A DNA stretch of 34,027 bases from an uncultured Armatimonadota bacterium (GCA_937862825.1 CALMEF010000277.1:1-34027), one strand, 5' to 3'; shown: positions 24,038-32,737, counted from the stretch's first letter. Notes: generated from the sequence alone by a model not told the origin. A program made the numbers and translations.

Positions 24038-26629
24038 GTGAGTTCCAAGCGCTTGGTCGTGATTGACGGATATAGCCTGCTCTATCGGGCGTTCTTTGCG
24101 ACACGGTTCTTGAGCACGTCTGATGGCCGGCCCACCAACGCACTCTACAGTTTCACCAACATGTTGTTCTACCTCCTGGAGAACATCAAGCCAGACGCGA
24201 TCGCGGTCGCATTCGATGCACCGGGCAAGACCTTTCGACATAGCGAATATGCTGAATACAAGGGCACAAGACGTGAAACGCCAGAGGAACTGAAGTCGCA
24301 GTTTCCTATCGCTCGTGACCTCATGGCTGCGCTGGGCGTTCCCACTCTCGAACTGACCGGCTACGAGGCCGACGACATTGTTGGAACGATTAGTCGTCTC
24401 GGAGAAGAAAACGGCTACGAAACCACCATCGTGACCGGAGACTTGGACGCTCTGCAACTGGTTGATGACTTTGTATCGGTTCTCACTCCCAAAGTGGGCG
24501 TTACAGAAACGTCGACCTACACACCTTCGAAGGTCCTCGAACGCTATGGGTTCGGGCCCGATCTGATCCCAGACTACAAGTCGATCGTCGGTGACACAAG
24601 CGACAACATCCCCGGCGTTCCAGGCATCGGGGAGAAAGGTGCAACCACGATCATCCAACAGTTTGGCTCGATCGAAAACATGCTGGAACACTTCTCGGAA
24701 CTCGATCCAAAGTTCCAAAAGAAAATTGACCCAGTAAGAGACCAAATGGTTAAGTCGAAATGGCTCGCAACGATTGTCCGAGACGTGCCATTAACCTATG
24801 ATTTTAAGCCGTTCCAACTTGATGAGAACCAACTGTCCGCGGCGAAAGCCATGTTGGAGTCGCTTGAGTTCAAATCTCATGTTCGGCGCGCAGATGGCAT
24901 TCTCGGACCCTATCTGGCTGGTGGCCAACGTCCAGCAGTGGAAGTCAAGGTGGAGAGTCTGAGCGTCGACTTGGTCGAAGTCAAATCACTTGATGCCTTG
25001 AAGAAACATGTTGGTAACGGGCCGTTCGCTGCTTACTTTACGACCGAAACCGGGCAAATCGATATGTTTGACGAGTCGGTTCAAACCGGGTTTGTCGCCC
25101 GAGGAACCGATGTGGCCCGCGCACCAGCCGACCTTGCAAAGGCCCTGATTCGCGAACGGCTCAGCCACGCAATTCTCCATGATGCCAAGCCGATTCTGCG
25201 AGGCCTGGGCAATCCTAAGGGATTGAAGACGGACACGAGTTTGGCCGCCTTCGTTCTACAATCTGGACGCTCAAACTATTTGCTTCGCGATCTCATCCAT
25301 GGTTACCTTGACCTGACTCCGGCATCCCACGGGGACCTTGCCGCGGGACTGTTCCTCCTCGAACCCGAGTTACGGACAAAGATTGACAAAGAGGGTCAAA
25401 CGTCGGTTCTTGACCGCATCGAAATGCCCCTGGAGCCAGTCTTGGGCGAACTAGAAGACAACGGCATTCAACTCGAACCTGGTGTGTTGAACGAGTTCTC
25501 GAAGATGCTACAAACGAGAATCGAGGAGACGGCTCGGACGGTTTTCGACCTGGCAGGCCACGAGTTCAACATCGGGTCACCAAAGCAACTCGGCGAAGTG
25601 CTCTTTGAGGAGATGATGCTCCCCGGTCCCAAGAAGACCAAGACCGGCTACGCTACGGGTGCCGAGGTCCTTCAGTTCCTTGCTCCTGCTCACCAAATCT
25701 GCGCCGAAGTCTTGAACTGGCGCGAACTCACCAAACTTAAATCAACATACGCGGATTCTCTTCCCAAGTTGGTCAGAGACGATGGGCGAATCCACACCAC
25801 CTACAATCAAACTGGAGCGGCTACCGGACGGATTTCGTCGAACGATCCCAACCTGCAGAACATCCCCATTCGGACGGAACTTGGTCGGGAGATTCGCCGA
25901 GCGTTTGTCGCTGAACCCGGCAGAAAACTCCTTTCTCTCGACTACTCACAGATTGAGTTACGGGTTCTCGCGCATATGTGCGAAGACGACGCCTTGGTGC
26001 GCGCCTTCACGACCGGCGAAGATGTGCACACAGTCACAGCATCGCTGATGTATCAGGTGGAGCCAAGTCAGGTCACTCGGGAGCAACGCAACTACTCCAA
26101 ACTCCTCAATTACGCCGTGCTTTACGGGGTTACCGACTACGGCCTTGCCAATCAACTTGGAGGCAACTTCTCGGTTGGTGAAGCAAAGGCTCTCATTGCC
26201 GAATACAACACTCGTTTCCCCAAAGTGAAAGGATTCACGGATTCAATCATCGCCGAGGCCCGCTCAAAAGGCTTCACATTGACCCTTTCTGGTCGCAGGA
26301 GATACTTCCCAGATATTCACGCCGCCAATCGCAACGAGCGAATGTATGCCGAGCGACAGGCGATGAACGCACCCTTGCAAGGCACTGCGGCCGACATGAT
26401 GAAATTGGCCATGATCAAGGTTGATGCTGCGCTCGAGGGCAAGAACACCAAGATGCTGCTTACCGTTCATGATGAACTTGTTTTCGAACTTGACCCTGAT
26501 GAAAACGACCTCGTGGAAACGTTGCGGAAGGAAATGGAAAATGCCCTTCCACTCAACGTTCCCGTCGAGGTCGATGCGAAGATTGGCGACAACTGGTTAG
26601 AGATGTCGCCAATCAAGCGGCCTAGTTAA
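24038..26629 (+). CDS. polA: DNA polymerase I
   Basis: PolA removes RNA primers and fills repair gaps. From GTG 24038 it has 863 residues; ATG 24008 is a possible earlier start overlapping yraN. The 5'-3' exonuclease domain has VIDGYSLLYRAFF, YKGTR, GYEADDIVGT and GDTSDNIPGVPGIG. The 3'-5' proofreading domain is degenerate: the FDTET motif reads FTTET (Thr335 for the metal-binding Asp), and later exonuclease motifs are not recognisable. The polymerase domain is intact: Asp635 in LDYSQIELR, motif B RNYSKLLNYAVLYG, and HDE (811-813) in motif C. The residue equivalent to Taq Phe667 is Tyr692. Its 3' end overlaps the convergent lipoprotein gene by 8 bp. Confidence 0.96.
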   Translation: MSSKRLVVIDGYSLLYRAFFATRFLSTSDGRPTNALYSFTNMLFYLLENIKPDAIAVAFDAPGKTFRHSEYAEYKGTRRETPEELKSQFPIARDLMAALGVPTLELTGYEADDIVGTISRLGEENGYETTIVTGDLDALQLVDDFVSVLTPKVGVTETSTYTPSKVLERYGFGPDLIPDYKSIVGDTSDNIPGVPGIGEKGATTIIQQFGSIENMLEHFSELDPKFQKKIDPVRDQMVKSKWLATIVRDVPLTYDFKPFQLDENQLSAAKAMLESLEFKSHVRRADGILGPYLAGGQRPAVEVKVESLSVDLVEVKSLDALKKHVGNGPFAAYFTTETGQIDMFDESVQTGFVARGTDVARAPADLAKALIRERLSHAILHDAKPILRGLGNPKGLKTDTSLAAFVLQSGRSNYLLRDLIHGYLDLTPASHGDLAAGLFLLEPELRTKIDKEGQTSVLDRIEMPLEPVLGELEDNGIQLEPGVLNEFSKMLQTRIEETARTVFDLAGHEFNIGSPKQLGEVLFEEMMLPGPKKTKTGYATGAEVLQFLAPAHQICAEVLNWRELTKLKSTYADSLPKLVRDDGRIHTTYNQTGAATGRISSNDPNLQNIPIRTELGREIRRAFVAEPGRKLLSLDYSQIELRVLAHMCEDDALVRAFTTGEDVHTVTASLMYQVEPSQVTREQRNYSKLLNYAVLYGVTDYGLANQLGGNFSVGEAKALIAEYNTRFPKVKGFTDSIIAEARSKGFTLTLSGRRRYFPDIHAANRNERMYAERQAMNAPLQGTAADMMKLAMIKVDAALEGKNTKMLLTVHDELVFELDPDENDLVETLRKEMENALPLNVPVEVDAKIGDNWLEMSPIKRPS

Positions 26630-28670
26630 CCGTCCACTCAGCAAAGTCGGCGTTGTGAAGCCAACCATCCTGAGCGGGGTCTTCGTCGTTGATCGGGTTC
26701 CAAGTAATGCGAACGCGCATATCGCGGTCATCGCTCACAAACCGACCTGGGTTCGAGGTCACGTTTGCACTGACGGTCGAGTCCAACGTCGTCGCCACTT
26801 GGCCCTGAACCACAACGTACAGACCGTTATCATAGTTCAGCATCGAAATGACCTGCGCCAAACCCGGTCGAGCGACGCTACCTTCGAAGGTGAACAAGAT
26901 TGCCGTGGGTGCCATGTTCGTTGTGAAACTCTCAATACCAACGGCTGCTCCCAGATTGTCGGGATCGTTGAAGACGCTCCAGTAGACATCGTCGGACTCA
27001 TCACAACTCTCCTGAGTTCCGGAGAACGTTTCGCCAGAATCTGTGGAGATTTTGTTGGCTTTGCCCTCCTTCTTGAAGCACTCAATCACGAAGTAGTCAA
27101 TCGTTCGACCATCGAACCAGCCGCCACCTGTCATTTCGCGAGTCGTGCCGTTCACCTTTACACGGGTGATCCGACAGTCATCGGGATTGTTGCGCTGGGC
27201 GCCATCGTCCGCGATATCGACGTCATAACTTCCGTCTTCCTGCTTGCCGATGCCGACAATCGCGGCTGCGTGTCCGGGAATGCGCACTTCAACGTCGCAT
27301 CCGTCCTTGACAGCCTCCATGACATCGTCAAGACTCCTGGTGGTCTTGGTTTGGATTGGCCAGCCATTGGCTTTGGCATGATCGTCCTTTTTCTTCCACC
27401 ACGCTGCGGGATCATCCCTGCCACCTGGGCAGCCGTTGGGACCCCAACCGGTGATTCCCTTGAGAGCCCCTATGCCAATGTCAGCGTCGGGAATGTCCCA
27501 GCCATTCTTTTCCTTCAGGAACTTGAGGCTGTTCGATAGTGCCGTTGGGGCGCACTCGTTGGTTCCACACGGCTGGTTCGGGAATCCTGTATGCCCAGCC
27601 GATTGAACGATAAAGAAGTCCTTGATCGTTGTGTGAGGAAACGGAACTGGTCCGATTGTCTCACCGATGAAACCTGAATACACCTGCAGCCACTTGTCTG
27701 CCGCAATGTACGTGTTCGTCAAGTCCGGCATCGTCTCGATCCTTGTTGGTGTGACCGAGTAGCCAAATGGACCGGGTCGTACTGGACCCGTCCTTGAGGT
27801 CGGGAATGGGAAGTGGAACACCAACGTGTGAAGGCGTCCGACTCCCTCGTAAGAGAAGAGCGGCAGGTTGCGAACCGGCCAGGTTCCCTCTGAGGCAAAG
27901 TTGAAATACTGAACATCTGGCGTTCCCAGATATTGAACTTCTACCACGCCCCATTCTGTATTCAGGAACTCATTTCCATCACCGTTAAAAAGGGTTTGGA
28001 AGACGCTGAGTGGGCTGACCGCCTGGTTCGTCACGTACATGTGATCGTAGTAGGCTTGTGAACCAGCGTTTGCGGAATACAAGTCGACGGCGCCCAAGTT
28101 CAAAATGGCCAATGTATCGCCGACGGTTCGCCACGGACCATCAAACAGGAGTTTCTTGTTGTAATACACCTGCTGGCGATCATTTGCCAGGTCAATGACC
28201 ACGTCAATGGGAACCCAGCAGTTCTCAATCAACGGGAGTTCACCGCCAATCGCATTAACACCATCTCGGAACCTTACAAAGTTGTTTGCCGCATCGCATT
28301 CCAGTTGGAGACTCCAACTCTTGGGACCCGATGGACTGTCCGAGTATCGGTTCATTAAGATGAAATAGGTGTCTCCGACCGATGAAGACGGAACAAACTG
28401 TTTCGTGTGGAAACGCCAAGTTCCGTTCACAATGCCCTGAAACTCGTGAACCAGGTCAGCCGAGCCGGTGATGTTCACAGAGTTGGGCGCAGAAACAGAC
28501 TGAGCATTCGACGTTGAGGCCGTGAACGCTGGACTGTTCTCCCAACCCTTCCACCCCTGGATACCGTGCAGACTCTGCCCAGTTGGGTAGTTGTCGAAGT
28601 TATCGTGTACCGGGCCACATCCCACAATGGCCAGTAAAAGCAAGACGCATAGCGAGGAAAATCTCCTCAT
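26622..28670 (-). CDS. Lipoprotein with C39-like peptidase domain and PINDEDP module
   Basis: A 682-residue lipoprotein from ATG 28670, which has GGGAGG six bases upstream. The signal ends LLAIVGC with Cys18 as the lipid site. Residues about 24-215 look like a concanavalin-type lectin sandwich (FDNYPTGQSL...WRFHTKQFVP...YYDHMYVTN). Residues about 355-530 resemble a C39/papain-like peptidase: Gln366 then Cys373 (GTNECAPTALSNSLKFL), His467 (PGHAAAIVGIG) and an Asp near 486-488 (DVDIADDG). Residues 559-682 are the shared module, opening SDDVYWSVFNDPDN and closing TWNPINDEDPAQDGWLHNAD. It could cut or bind surface glycoproteins; that is inference. It lies 63 bp downstream of recX. Confidence 0.78.
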   Translation of the reverse strand: MRRFSSLCVLLLLAIVGCGPVHDNFDNYPTGQSLHGIQGWKGWENSPAFTASTSNAQSVSAPNSVNITGSADLVHEFQGIVNGTWRFHTKQFVPSSSVGDTYFILMNRYSDSPSGPKSWSLQLECDAANNFVRFRDGVNAIGGELPLIENCWVPIDVVIDLANDRQQVYYNKKLLFDGPWRTVGDTLAILNLGAVDLYSANAGSQAYYDHMYVTNQAVSPLSVFQTLFNGDGNEFLNTEWGVVEVQYLGTPDVQYFNFASEGTWPVRNLPLFSYEGVGRLHTLVFHFPFPTSRTGPVRPGPFGYSVTPTRIETMPDLTNTYIAADKWLQVYSGFIGETIGPVPFPHTTIKDFFIVQSAGHTGFPNQPCGTNECAPTALSNSLKFLKEKNGWDIPDADIGIGALKGITGWGPNGCPGGRDDPAAWWKKKDDHAKANGWPIQTKTTRSLDDVMEAVKDGCDVEVRIPGHAAAIVGIGKQEDGSYDVDIADDGAQRNNPDDCRITRVKVNGTTREMTGGGWFDGRTIDYFVIECFKKEGKANKISTDSGETFSGTQESCDESDDVYWSVFNDPDNLGAAVGIESFTTNMAPTAILFTFEGSVARPGLAQVISMLNYDNGLYVVVQGQVATTLDSTVSANVTSNPGRFVSDDRDMRVRITWNPINDEDPAQDGWLHNADFAEWTVN

Positions 28671-28733
28671 TTGATACCTCCCGGTGCACTTTGAAGCACC
28701 TGTATCGAAACAATACACCCGTTGTCGCAAAAG

Positions 28734-29108
28734 TTAGAGAGAATTTTCGAGAATTTTCTCAATTGTCACTTCGCTGAATCCGCGCCCAGCCAAGAACCTC
28801 GCAGATTTCCCCGGATTCAGGCTCAGCACTTCTTGAGCGATATCAAGTTCGTTGAACTGGGCGATTGCTCTTTGAGCCAACTCAGGATCAATGCCCCTCG
28901 CAGACATTGTCGCTTCAAGCCATACGATGCCCTTGGCACCGCGACCAACGTTCTTCTCCACGATATGGTGCGCAAGCCGTTCGTCGTTAACGAACCCACG
29001 ATGAACCAGGTGGTCAACACCCCCTCCCGCCTGCAACCCTTTGGCTACAAGGATCCTCTCGACCTCATGGGCCGAAAGGTCCTTCTTCGCAAGTGAGGCC
29101 AAAGCCAC
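28734..29108 (-). CDS. recX: RecX-family regulatory protein
   Basis: RecX binds RecA filaments and limits their activity. This 124-residue protein follows recA by 24 bp and has the family pattern: LAKKDLSAHEVERILVAKG, GFVNDERLAHHIVEKN, GAKGIVWLEATMSARGID and a third three-helix unit ending FLAGRGFSEVTIEKIL. GTG 29108 is taken as the start; the frame is open a few codons further to the recA stop, including a CTG, so the true start could be slightly upstream. It is shorter than most RecX proteins. Two tandem 10-bp copies of GAGAATTTTC (plus strand) lie in the last codons (28739-28758). Confidence 0.85.
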   Translation of the reverse strand: MALASLAKKDLSAHEVERILVAKGLQAGGGVDHLVHRGFVNDERLAHHIVEKNVGRGAKGIVWLEATMSARGIDPELAQRAIAQFNELDIAQEVLSLNPGKSARFLAGRGFSEVTIEKILENSL

Positions 29109-29132
29109 CTGAAGCGCCGTTGGGTCCAGTCT

Positions 29133-30191
29133 TTACTCCTCGTCGTCAGCGGCTGCCACGGACACGGCTGCTGCCGCTGGTGCAGGAGCACGGCTCGCCT
29201 TCAGCGCTGCTCGCACTTTCTCGTCAATCTCTTGGAAGATCGCAGGGTTTTCCTCAAGGTAGTTTCGTGCGTTATCTCTACCCTGACCCAATCGGATGTC
29301 GCCATAGTTGAAGTAAGTGCCAGCCTTTGTCACCAGGTTTTGCATCACGGCTATGTCCAGCAGGTCGCCTGATCGACTGATACCCTTGCCGAAGATCATA
29401 TCGAACTCAACGTTTTTGAACGGTGGTGCAACCTTGTTCTTCACGATCTTGACCTTCGTTCGGGATCCCGTTTGTTCGGTGCCTACCTTGATCGCGTCAC
29501 CACGCCGAACTTCAAGTCTTACGGATGCCCAAAACTTCAGAGCCCGCCCGCCCGGCGTCGTTTCCGGATTGCCATACATAACGCCGATCTTTTCGCGCAG
29601 TTGGTTGATGAAAATCGCGACCGTGTTGGACTTGTTGATACTTCCGCCCAACTTACGCAGGGCTTGCGACATCATTCGCGCCTGTACACCAACAAATGCA
29701 TCACCCATCTCGCCTTCAATCTCTGCCTTTGGAGTTAGGGCAGCAACGGAGTCAAGAACAACGATATCAACGGCTCCGGAACTGATGATCGCGTCCATGA
29801 TCTCAAGCGCTTCCTCGCCTGTGGTTGGCTGGGAGATGTAGAGTTTGTCCACATCCACTCCCAGCGTCCGGGCATATTCCACGTCGAGCGCGTGCTCAGC
29901 ATCAACGTAAAGGGCGAGCCCCCCTCGTTTCTGCGCCTCGGCAACGGCGTGGAGAGCAATCGTCGTCTTACCGCTCGATTCTGTGCCGTAAATCTCAACA
30001 ATTCGACCGCGAGGTAACCCGCCAATGCCCAGTGCGATGTCCAAACTCAGCGAGCCAGTGGGGATGGATTCAATCTGCATCTTCTCGGAATCCCCGAGTC
30101 GCATGATTGAACCTTTGCCAAACGCCTTTTCAATTTGGCCAAGCGCTGATTCCAGTGCGCGTTCCTTCTCGTTCATCTCTCGAATTGCCAT
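29133..30191 (-). CDS. recA: Recombinase A
   Basis: RecA is the strand-exchange and SOS coprotease filament protein. Its 352 residues are the usual size. Visible motifs are [10 protein letters not shown], the Walker A box GTESSGKT (69-76), [29 protein letters not shown] (Walker B region), loop regions and [20 protein letters not shown]. The C-terminus is Ala- and acid-rich ([10 protein letters not shown]), as in many RecA proteins. ATG 30191 has AGGAG five to ten bases upstream. I found no clear LexA/SOS box in the 69 bp upstream, so SOS control, if any, uses an operator I cannot recognise. Confidence 0.97.
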   Translation of the reverse strand: MAIREMNEKERALESALGQIEKAFGKGSIMRLGDSEKMQIESIPTGSLSLDIALGIGGLPRGRIVEIYGTESSGKTTIALHAVAEAQKRGGLALYVDAEHALDVEYARTLGVDVDKLYISQPTTGEEALEIMDAIISSGAVDIVVLDSVAALTPKAEIEGEMGDAFVGVQARMMSQALRKLGGSINKSNTVAIFINQLREKIGVMYGNPETTPGGRALKFWASVRLEVRRGDAIKVGTEQTGSRTKVKIVKNKVAPPFKNVEFDMIFGKGISRSGDLLDIAVMQNLVTKAGTYFNYGDIRLGQGRDNARNYLEENPAIFQEIDEKVRAALKASRAPAPAAAAVSVAAADDEE

Positions 30192-30260
30192 CTCCTAATC
30201 AGACTATCATAAGCAGCATGATTTGTAAGCCAGCAATTCTACTAGATAGACAAAAATATA

Positions 30261-30899
30261 CTAACCCATGGTGGACATCGCACCAACAGCCATCGCGATC
30301 ATGACCCCATAACAGCCGCAGCAGAGGATCGCAAAGCCCAGGGCCCACCAGCCCCAGATCGTTTGGCACTTGCGACAGTCTTCGTATGATGCGAAGCGCC
30401 CGCTTTCCCAGGCCCATTGGTAGCCGTTGATACCAATCCAAATCATCATCCCCAAGTTAATCAGCCAAGAAATGCCACCCAGTACTGACACTCCTGCTTG
30501 CATCGGATTCGAGCCACCAACTCTGGTTGCGGCGTCAATGCCACCCAGGATCAGACCGACCAACAACACCACCAACGTGATCGGCTTCTTGTGGTTCAAT
30601 CCCCAAATCCACGTCCAGAAAAACGCTCCCCAGTTGAACTTCGGAAAAGCGCTGGGATCAAACGCCATGCCTCGACCCGCGCCCGCACCTTGGTAAACGG
30701 TGCCGCCATAGGGTGAGTTCATCTGCGGCGGCTGGCCAAACATGAGGCCCGGCACGCTACTTGCGACCATTCGACCACCGTTTTCGCCCTCAAGCATCAT
30801 ATCCGCAGTGAGGCGTCCATCCGCAATCCACTGGTTCAGAGTCGGAATATCGGCAGGACCATACCGCTGCCCGTCGCTGGCAATAACGAAATAACGCAT
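30261..30899 (-). CDS. GYF_2-domain membrane protein
   Basis: A 212-residue protein. Residues 1-50 match a bacterial GYF_2 domain (MRYFVIASDGQRYGPADIPTL...QWIADGRLTAD), thought to bind proline-rich peptides. A Gly/Pro/Tyr linker follows, then FNWGAFFWTWIWGLNHKK and about three hydrophobic segments (about residues 105-123, 138-158, 188-208) around YEDCRKCQTIWGWWALG. The WxAFFW...W...Y motif resembles DUF2628-type small membrane proteins. Function unknown. It reads in the same direction as recA, 69 bp downstream, so it may share a transcript with it. Its start faces the operator-like array before menG. Confidence 0.75.
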   Translation of the reverse strand: MRYFVIASDGQRYGPADIPTLNQWIADGRLTADMMLEGENGGRMVASSVPGLMFGQPPQMNSPYGGTVYQGAGAGRGMAFDPSAFPKFNWGAFFWTWIWGLNHKKPITLVVLLVGLILGGIDAATRVGGSNPMQAGVSVLGGISWLINLGMMIWIGINGYQWAWESGRFASYEDCRKCQTIWGWWALGFAILCCGCYGVMIAMAVGAMSTMG

Positions 30900-30927
30900 T
30901 TCCTTACCAATGGAGACGTAACCCAGT

Positions 30928-30973
30928 GAACTTTGGCTTCAAATCAAGAACTTTCACAAAGTTCTGAAAGTTC
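30928..30973. promoter_or_regulatory. Four half-site operator-like array between divergent genes
   Basis: Two copies of GAACTTT (30928-30934, 30948-30954) are followed by two copies of the reverse complement AAAGTTC (30958-30964, 30967-30973). The inner pair forms a perfect 19-bp palindrome, AGAACTTT-CAC-AAAGTTCT (30947-30965). The array ends 15 bases before a TATAAT at 30988, where it would cover the -35 region of the menG promoter, and it also faces the GYF gene. It looks like a multi-site repressor or activator operator. The regulator is unknown. Confidence 0.5.
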
Positions 30974-30987
30974 GCCGATTTCAGCGG

Positions 30988-30993
30988 TATAAT
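30988..30993 (+). promoter_or_regulatory. -10 box of the menG promoter
   Basis: A perfect TATAAT lies 12 bases upstream of ATG 31006. The start site would be about base 31000, giving a leader of only about six bases. No good TTGACA is present at the usual distance; the half-site array occupies that place, which suggests an activator-dependent or repressible promoter. Confidence 0.55.
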
Positions 30994-31005
30994 GCGAGAA
31001 GCAAC

Positions 31006-31722
31006 ATGGAGCAGACCGTTCAGCCTTGGAACAAGGAAGGTCAGGAGAAGCGGCAAGCCGTGCAATCCATGTTTGCCCAGATCGCTGGCAAGTACGACAG
31101 GCTCAATGCCGTGATGAGCCTCTCACTTCACCACAAATGGCGCCAACGTGCGGTTGAACTCCTACAACTCCAACCCGGCCAAAAGGCTCTAGATGTCTGT
31201 TGCGGCACTGGCGACTTCCTCCCCCCTTTGAACGACAAGGTGGGACCCAGTGGCCTCGTCACTGGCATCGACTTTTGTCTTCCAATGCTCAGCCAAGCGA
31301 AGGACAAGTTCGGCACCCGACGACTGAGCCTTGGCGATGCCTGCGCCCTCCCCGTCCAAAGCGAAAAGTTTGACGCTGTAACCGCGGGCTGGGGGATCAG
31401 GAACGTGCCCGATATTGACACGGCCCACCGAGAAATCTTTCGCGTGCTAAACCACGGCGGGAGGTTCGCCAGCATTGACATGTCCAAACCGAGGAACCCG
31501 ATCCTGCGAGTCGTCTCCAACTTTGTAACTCGCAGGCTGTTGCCCCTATTGGGGTCGGTGTTCGGGCAAAAGTCAGCCTACACCTATCTTCCCGAGAGCA
31601 CTCAGAAGTTCAAGTCGAGACTCGAGTTGGTGGATTCCATGGAGCGCGCTGGATTTGTTGACGTCAAATATCACGACCTCTTCTTCGGTCAAATCTGCAT
31701 CCATTTTGGAAGGAAGCCATGA
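31006..31722 (+). CDS. Demethylmenaquinone (UbiE/MenG-type) methyltransferase
   Basis: A cytoplasmic SAM-dependent methyltransferase that performs the C-methylation of demethylmenaquinone (or the equivalent ubiquinone step). Its 238 residues are normal. It has the N-terminal family block FAQIAGKYDRLNAVMSLSLH, the SAM-binding LDVCCGTGD (62-70), VTGIDFCLPML, the diagnostic WGIRNVPDIDTAHREIFRVL, and a C-terminal AYTYLPES. Menaquinone is the likelier substrate given its overlap (ATGA) with a long-chain polyprenyl diphosphate synthase that would make the quinone side chain. Confidence 0.93.
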   Translation: MEQTVQPWNKEGQEKRQAVQSMFAQIAGKYDRLNAVMSLSLHHKWRQRAVELLQLQPGQKALDVCCGTGDFLPPLNDKVGPSGLVTGIDFCLPMLSQAKDKFGTRRLSLGDACALPVQSEKFDAVTAGWGIRNVPDIDTAHREIFRVLNHGGRFASIDMSKPRNPILRVVSNFVTRRLLPLLGSVFGQKSAYTYLPESTQKFKSRLELVDSMERAGFVDVKYHDLFFGQICIHFGRKP

Positions 31723-32717
31723 TCGCTCCTTCCTTTCTGTCGGGCGAGGCTGGTGACGCTGCCAAAGCAATTGCCGCGGCGATTGAAGGCGTCGAGTCGG
31801 AACTGCAGCGCGTCCTGCGAAGCCAGGTCAGGTTGGTCGAGCAGGTCAGCCTTCACACGTTAAATGCTGGTGGCAAGCGACTACGTCCCGCCTTGGTCAC
31901 GCTTTGTGCTGCCGCAACAGGGTTGCCGTTCGACCAAGGCCGCGCCCGCAAACTTGGCGCGTGCATGGAATTGATCCACATGGCGACCCTCATTCACGAC
32001 GACGTGATTGACAATGCGCCGACTCGTCGCGGAGTCGCCACTGCCAGTGCGGTCTTCGGAAACACGCCAGCCATTCTTAGCGGCGACGTCCTTCTGGCTA
32101 AGGCCATGGCGATCCTTGCTGACGACGGCGACCTCGAAATCATCCGACAGGTGTCTGGTGTAGTTGTGGAACTCGCAGAAGGCGAGGTCCGGGAACTCGA
32201 AGTCCGTGGTGATTTTGAACTCAGTGAGGCCGACCATCGCGAGATTCTTCGGATGAAGACGGCCACGTTTATCCAGTGCTGCTGCGAACTCGGCGCGAGA
32301 ATCGCGGCTGCCCCGGAGAACGTCCGCGAGGCTCTCGGCGGATTTGGTCACGAAATTGGGATGGCGTTCCAGCTGGCCGACGACCTTCTCGACTACCGAG
32401 GCGGCAAAGAGACAGGCAAACAGCGCGCTGGCGACTTCACCGAGGGTTGCGCCACGCTTCCGCTCATCTTGCTTCGAGATCATCTAACCGAGTCTGAATT
32501 GTCGTTTGTCGCCACCAAGTTTGGGGAACATTCAACCGACGAAGAACTGGACCTGATCTGTGCTTGGATGGAGGAGCGAGGCGCATTTGCAAGTGCTCAA
32601 GCATCAGCCGAGCACCATATTGACGGCGCGCTGGCACGACTAGACGATCTTCCTGCGTCAAGCCACGTAACCCTGCTTCGTGAAGTCGCAGGGTTTGTTG
32701 TGAAACGCAAGTCGTAA
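31719..32717 (+). CDS. Long-chain polyprenyl diphosphate synthase
   Basis: A trans-prenyltransferase that condenses isopentenyl diphosphate onto an allylic primer, here most likely to make the menaquinone side chain. Its 332 residues contain GGKRLRPALV (51-60), the first aspartate-rich motif DDVID (94-98) in MATLIHDDVIDNAPTRRG, and the second, DDLLD (221-225). The residue five before the first motif is Ala89, and small residues there go with long products. Its ATG overlaps the methyltransferase stop by four bases, so the pair is an operon. It is convergent with gap, 8 bases away. Confidence 0.93.
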   Translation: MIAPSFLSGEAGDAAKAIAAAIEGVESELQRVLRSQVRLVEQVSLHTLNAGGKRLRPALVTLCAAATGLPFDQGRARKLGACMELIHMATLIHDDVIDNAPTRRGVATASAVFGNTPAILSGDVLLAKAMAILADDGDLEIIRQVSGVVVELAEGEVRELEVRGDFELSEADHREILRMKTATFIQCCCELGARIAAAPENVREALGGFGHEIGMAFQLADDLLDYRGGKETGKQRAGDFTEGCATLPLILLRDHLTESELSFVATKFGEHSTDEELDLICAWMEERGAFASAQASAEHHIDGALARLDDLPASSHVTLLREVAGFVVKRKS

Positions 32718-32737
32718 GGCTCTCGTTAGAGGCCCTT
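32716..32737. terminator. Possible bidirectional hairpin at convergent gene ends
   Basis: AAGG-CTCT-CGTT-AGAG-GC-CCTT forms an 8-bp stem with a 2-base bulge, spanning the stop codons of the prenyl synthase and gap genes. No U-run follows on either strand, so this is a weak call. Confidence 0.3.

Noticed and set aside
23975-24745. 256-residue minus-strand ORF opposite polA
   Set aside because: It is entirely within the conserved 5'-3' exonuclease domain of PolA and has no supporting context.
26655-27539. 294-residue plus-strand ORF
   Set aside because: It is the antisense shadow of the lipoprotein gene, which has a lipobox, a strong Shine-Dalgarno and conserved domains; the antisense product has no recognisable features.
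30192-30260. Possible LexA/SOS box upstream of recA
   Set aside because: No palindrome of the known LexA classes (GAAC-N4-GTTC, CTGT-N8-ACAG, GTTC-N7-GTTC) is visible in this 69-bp gap.
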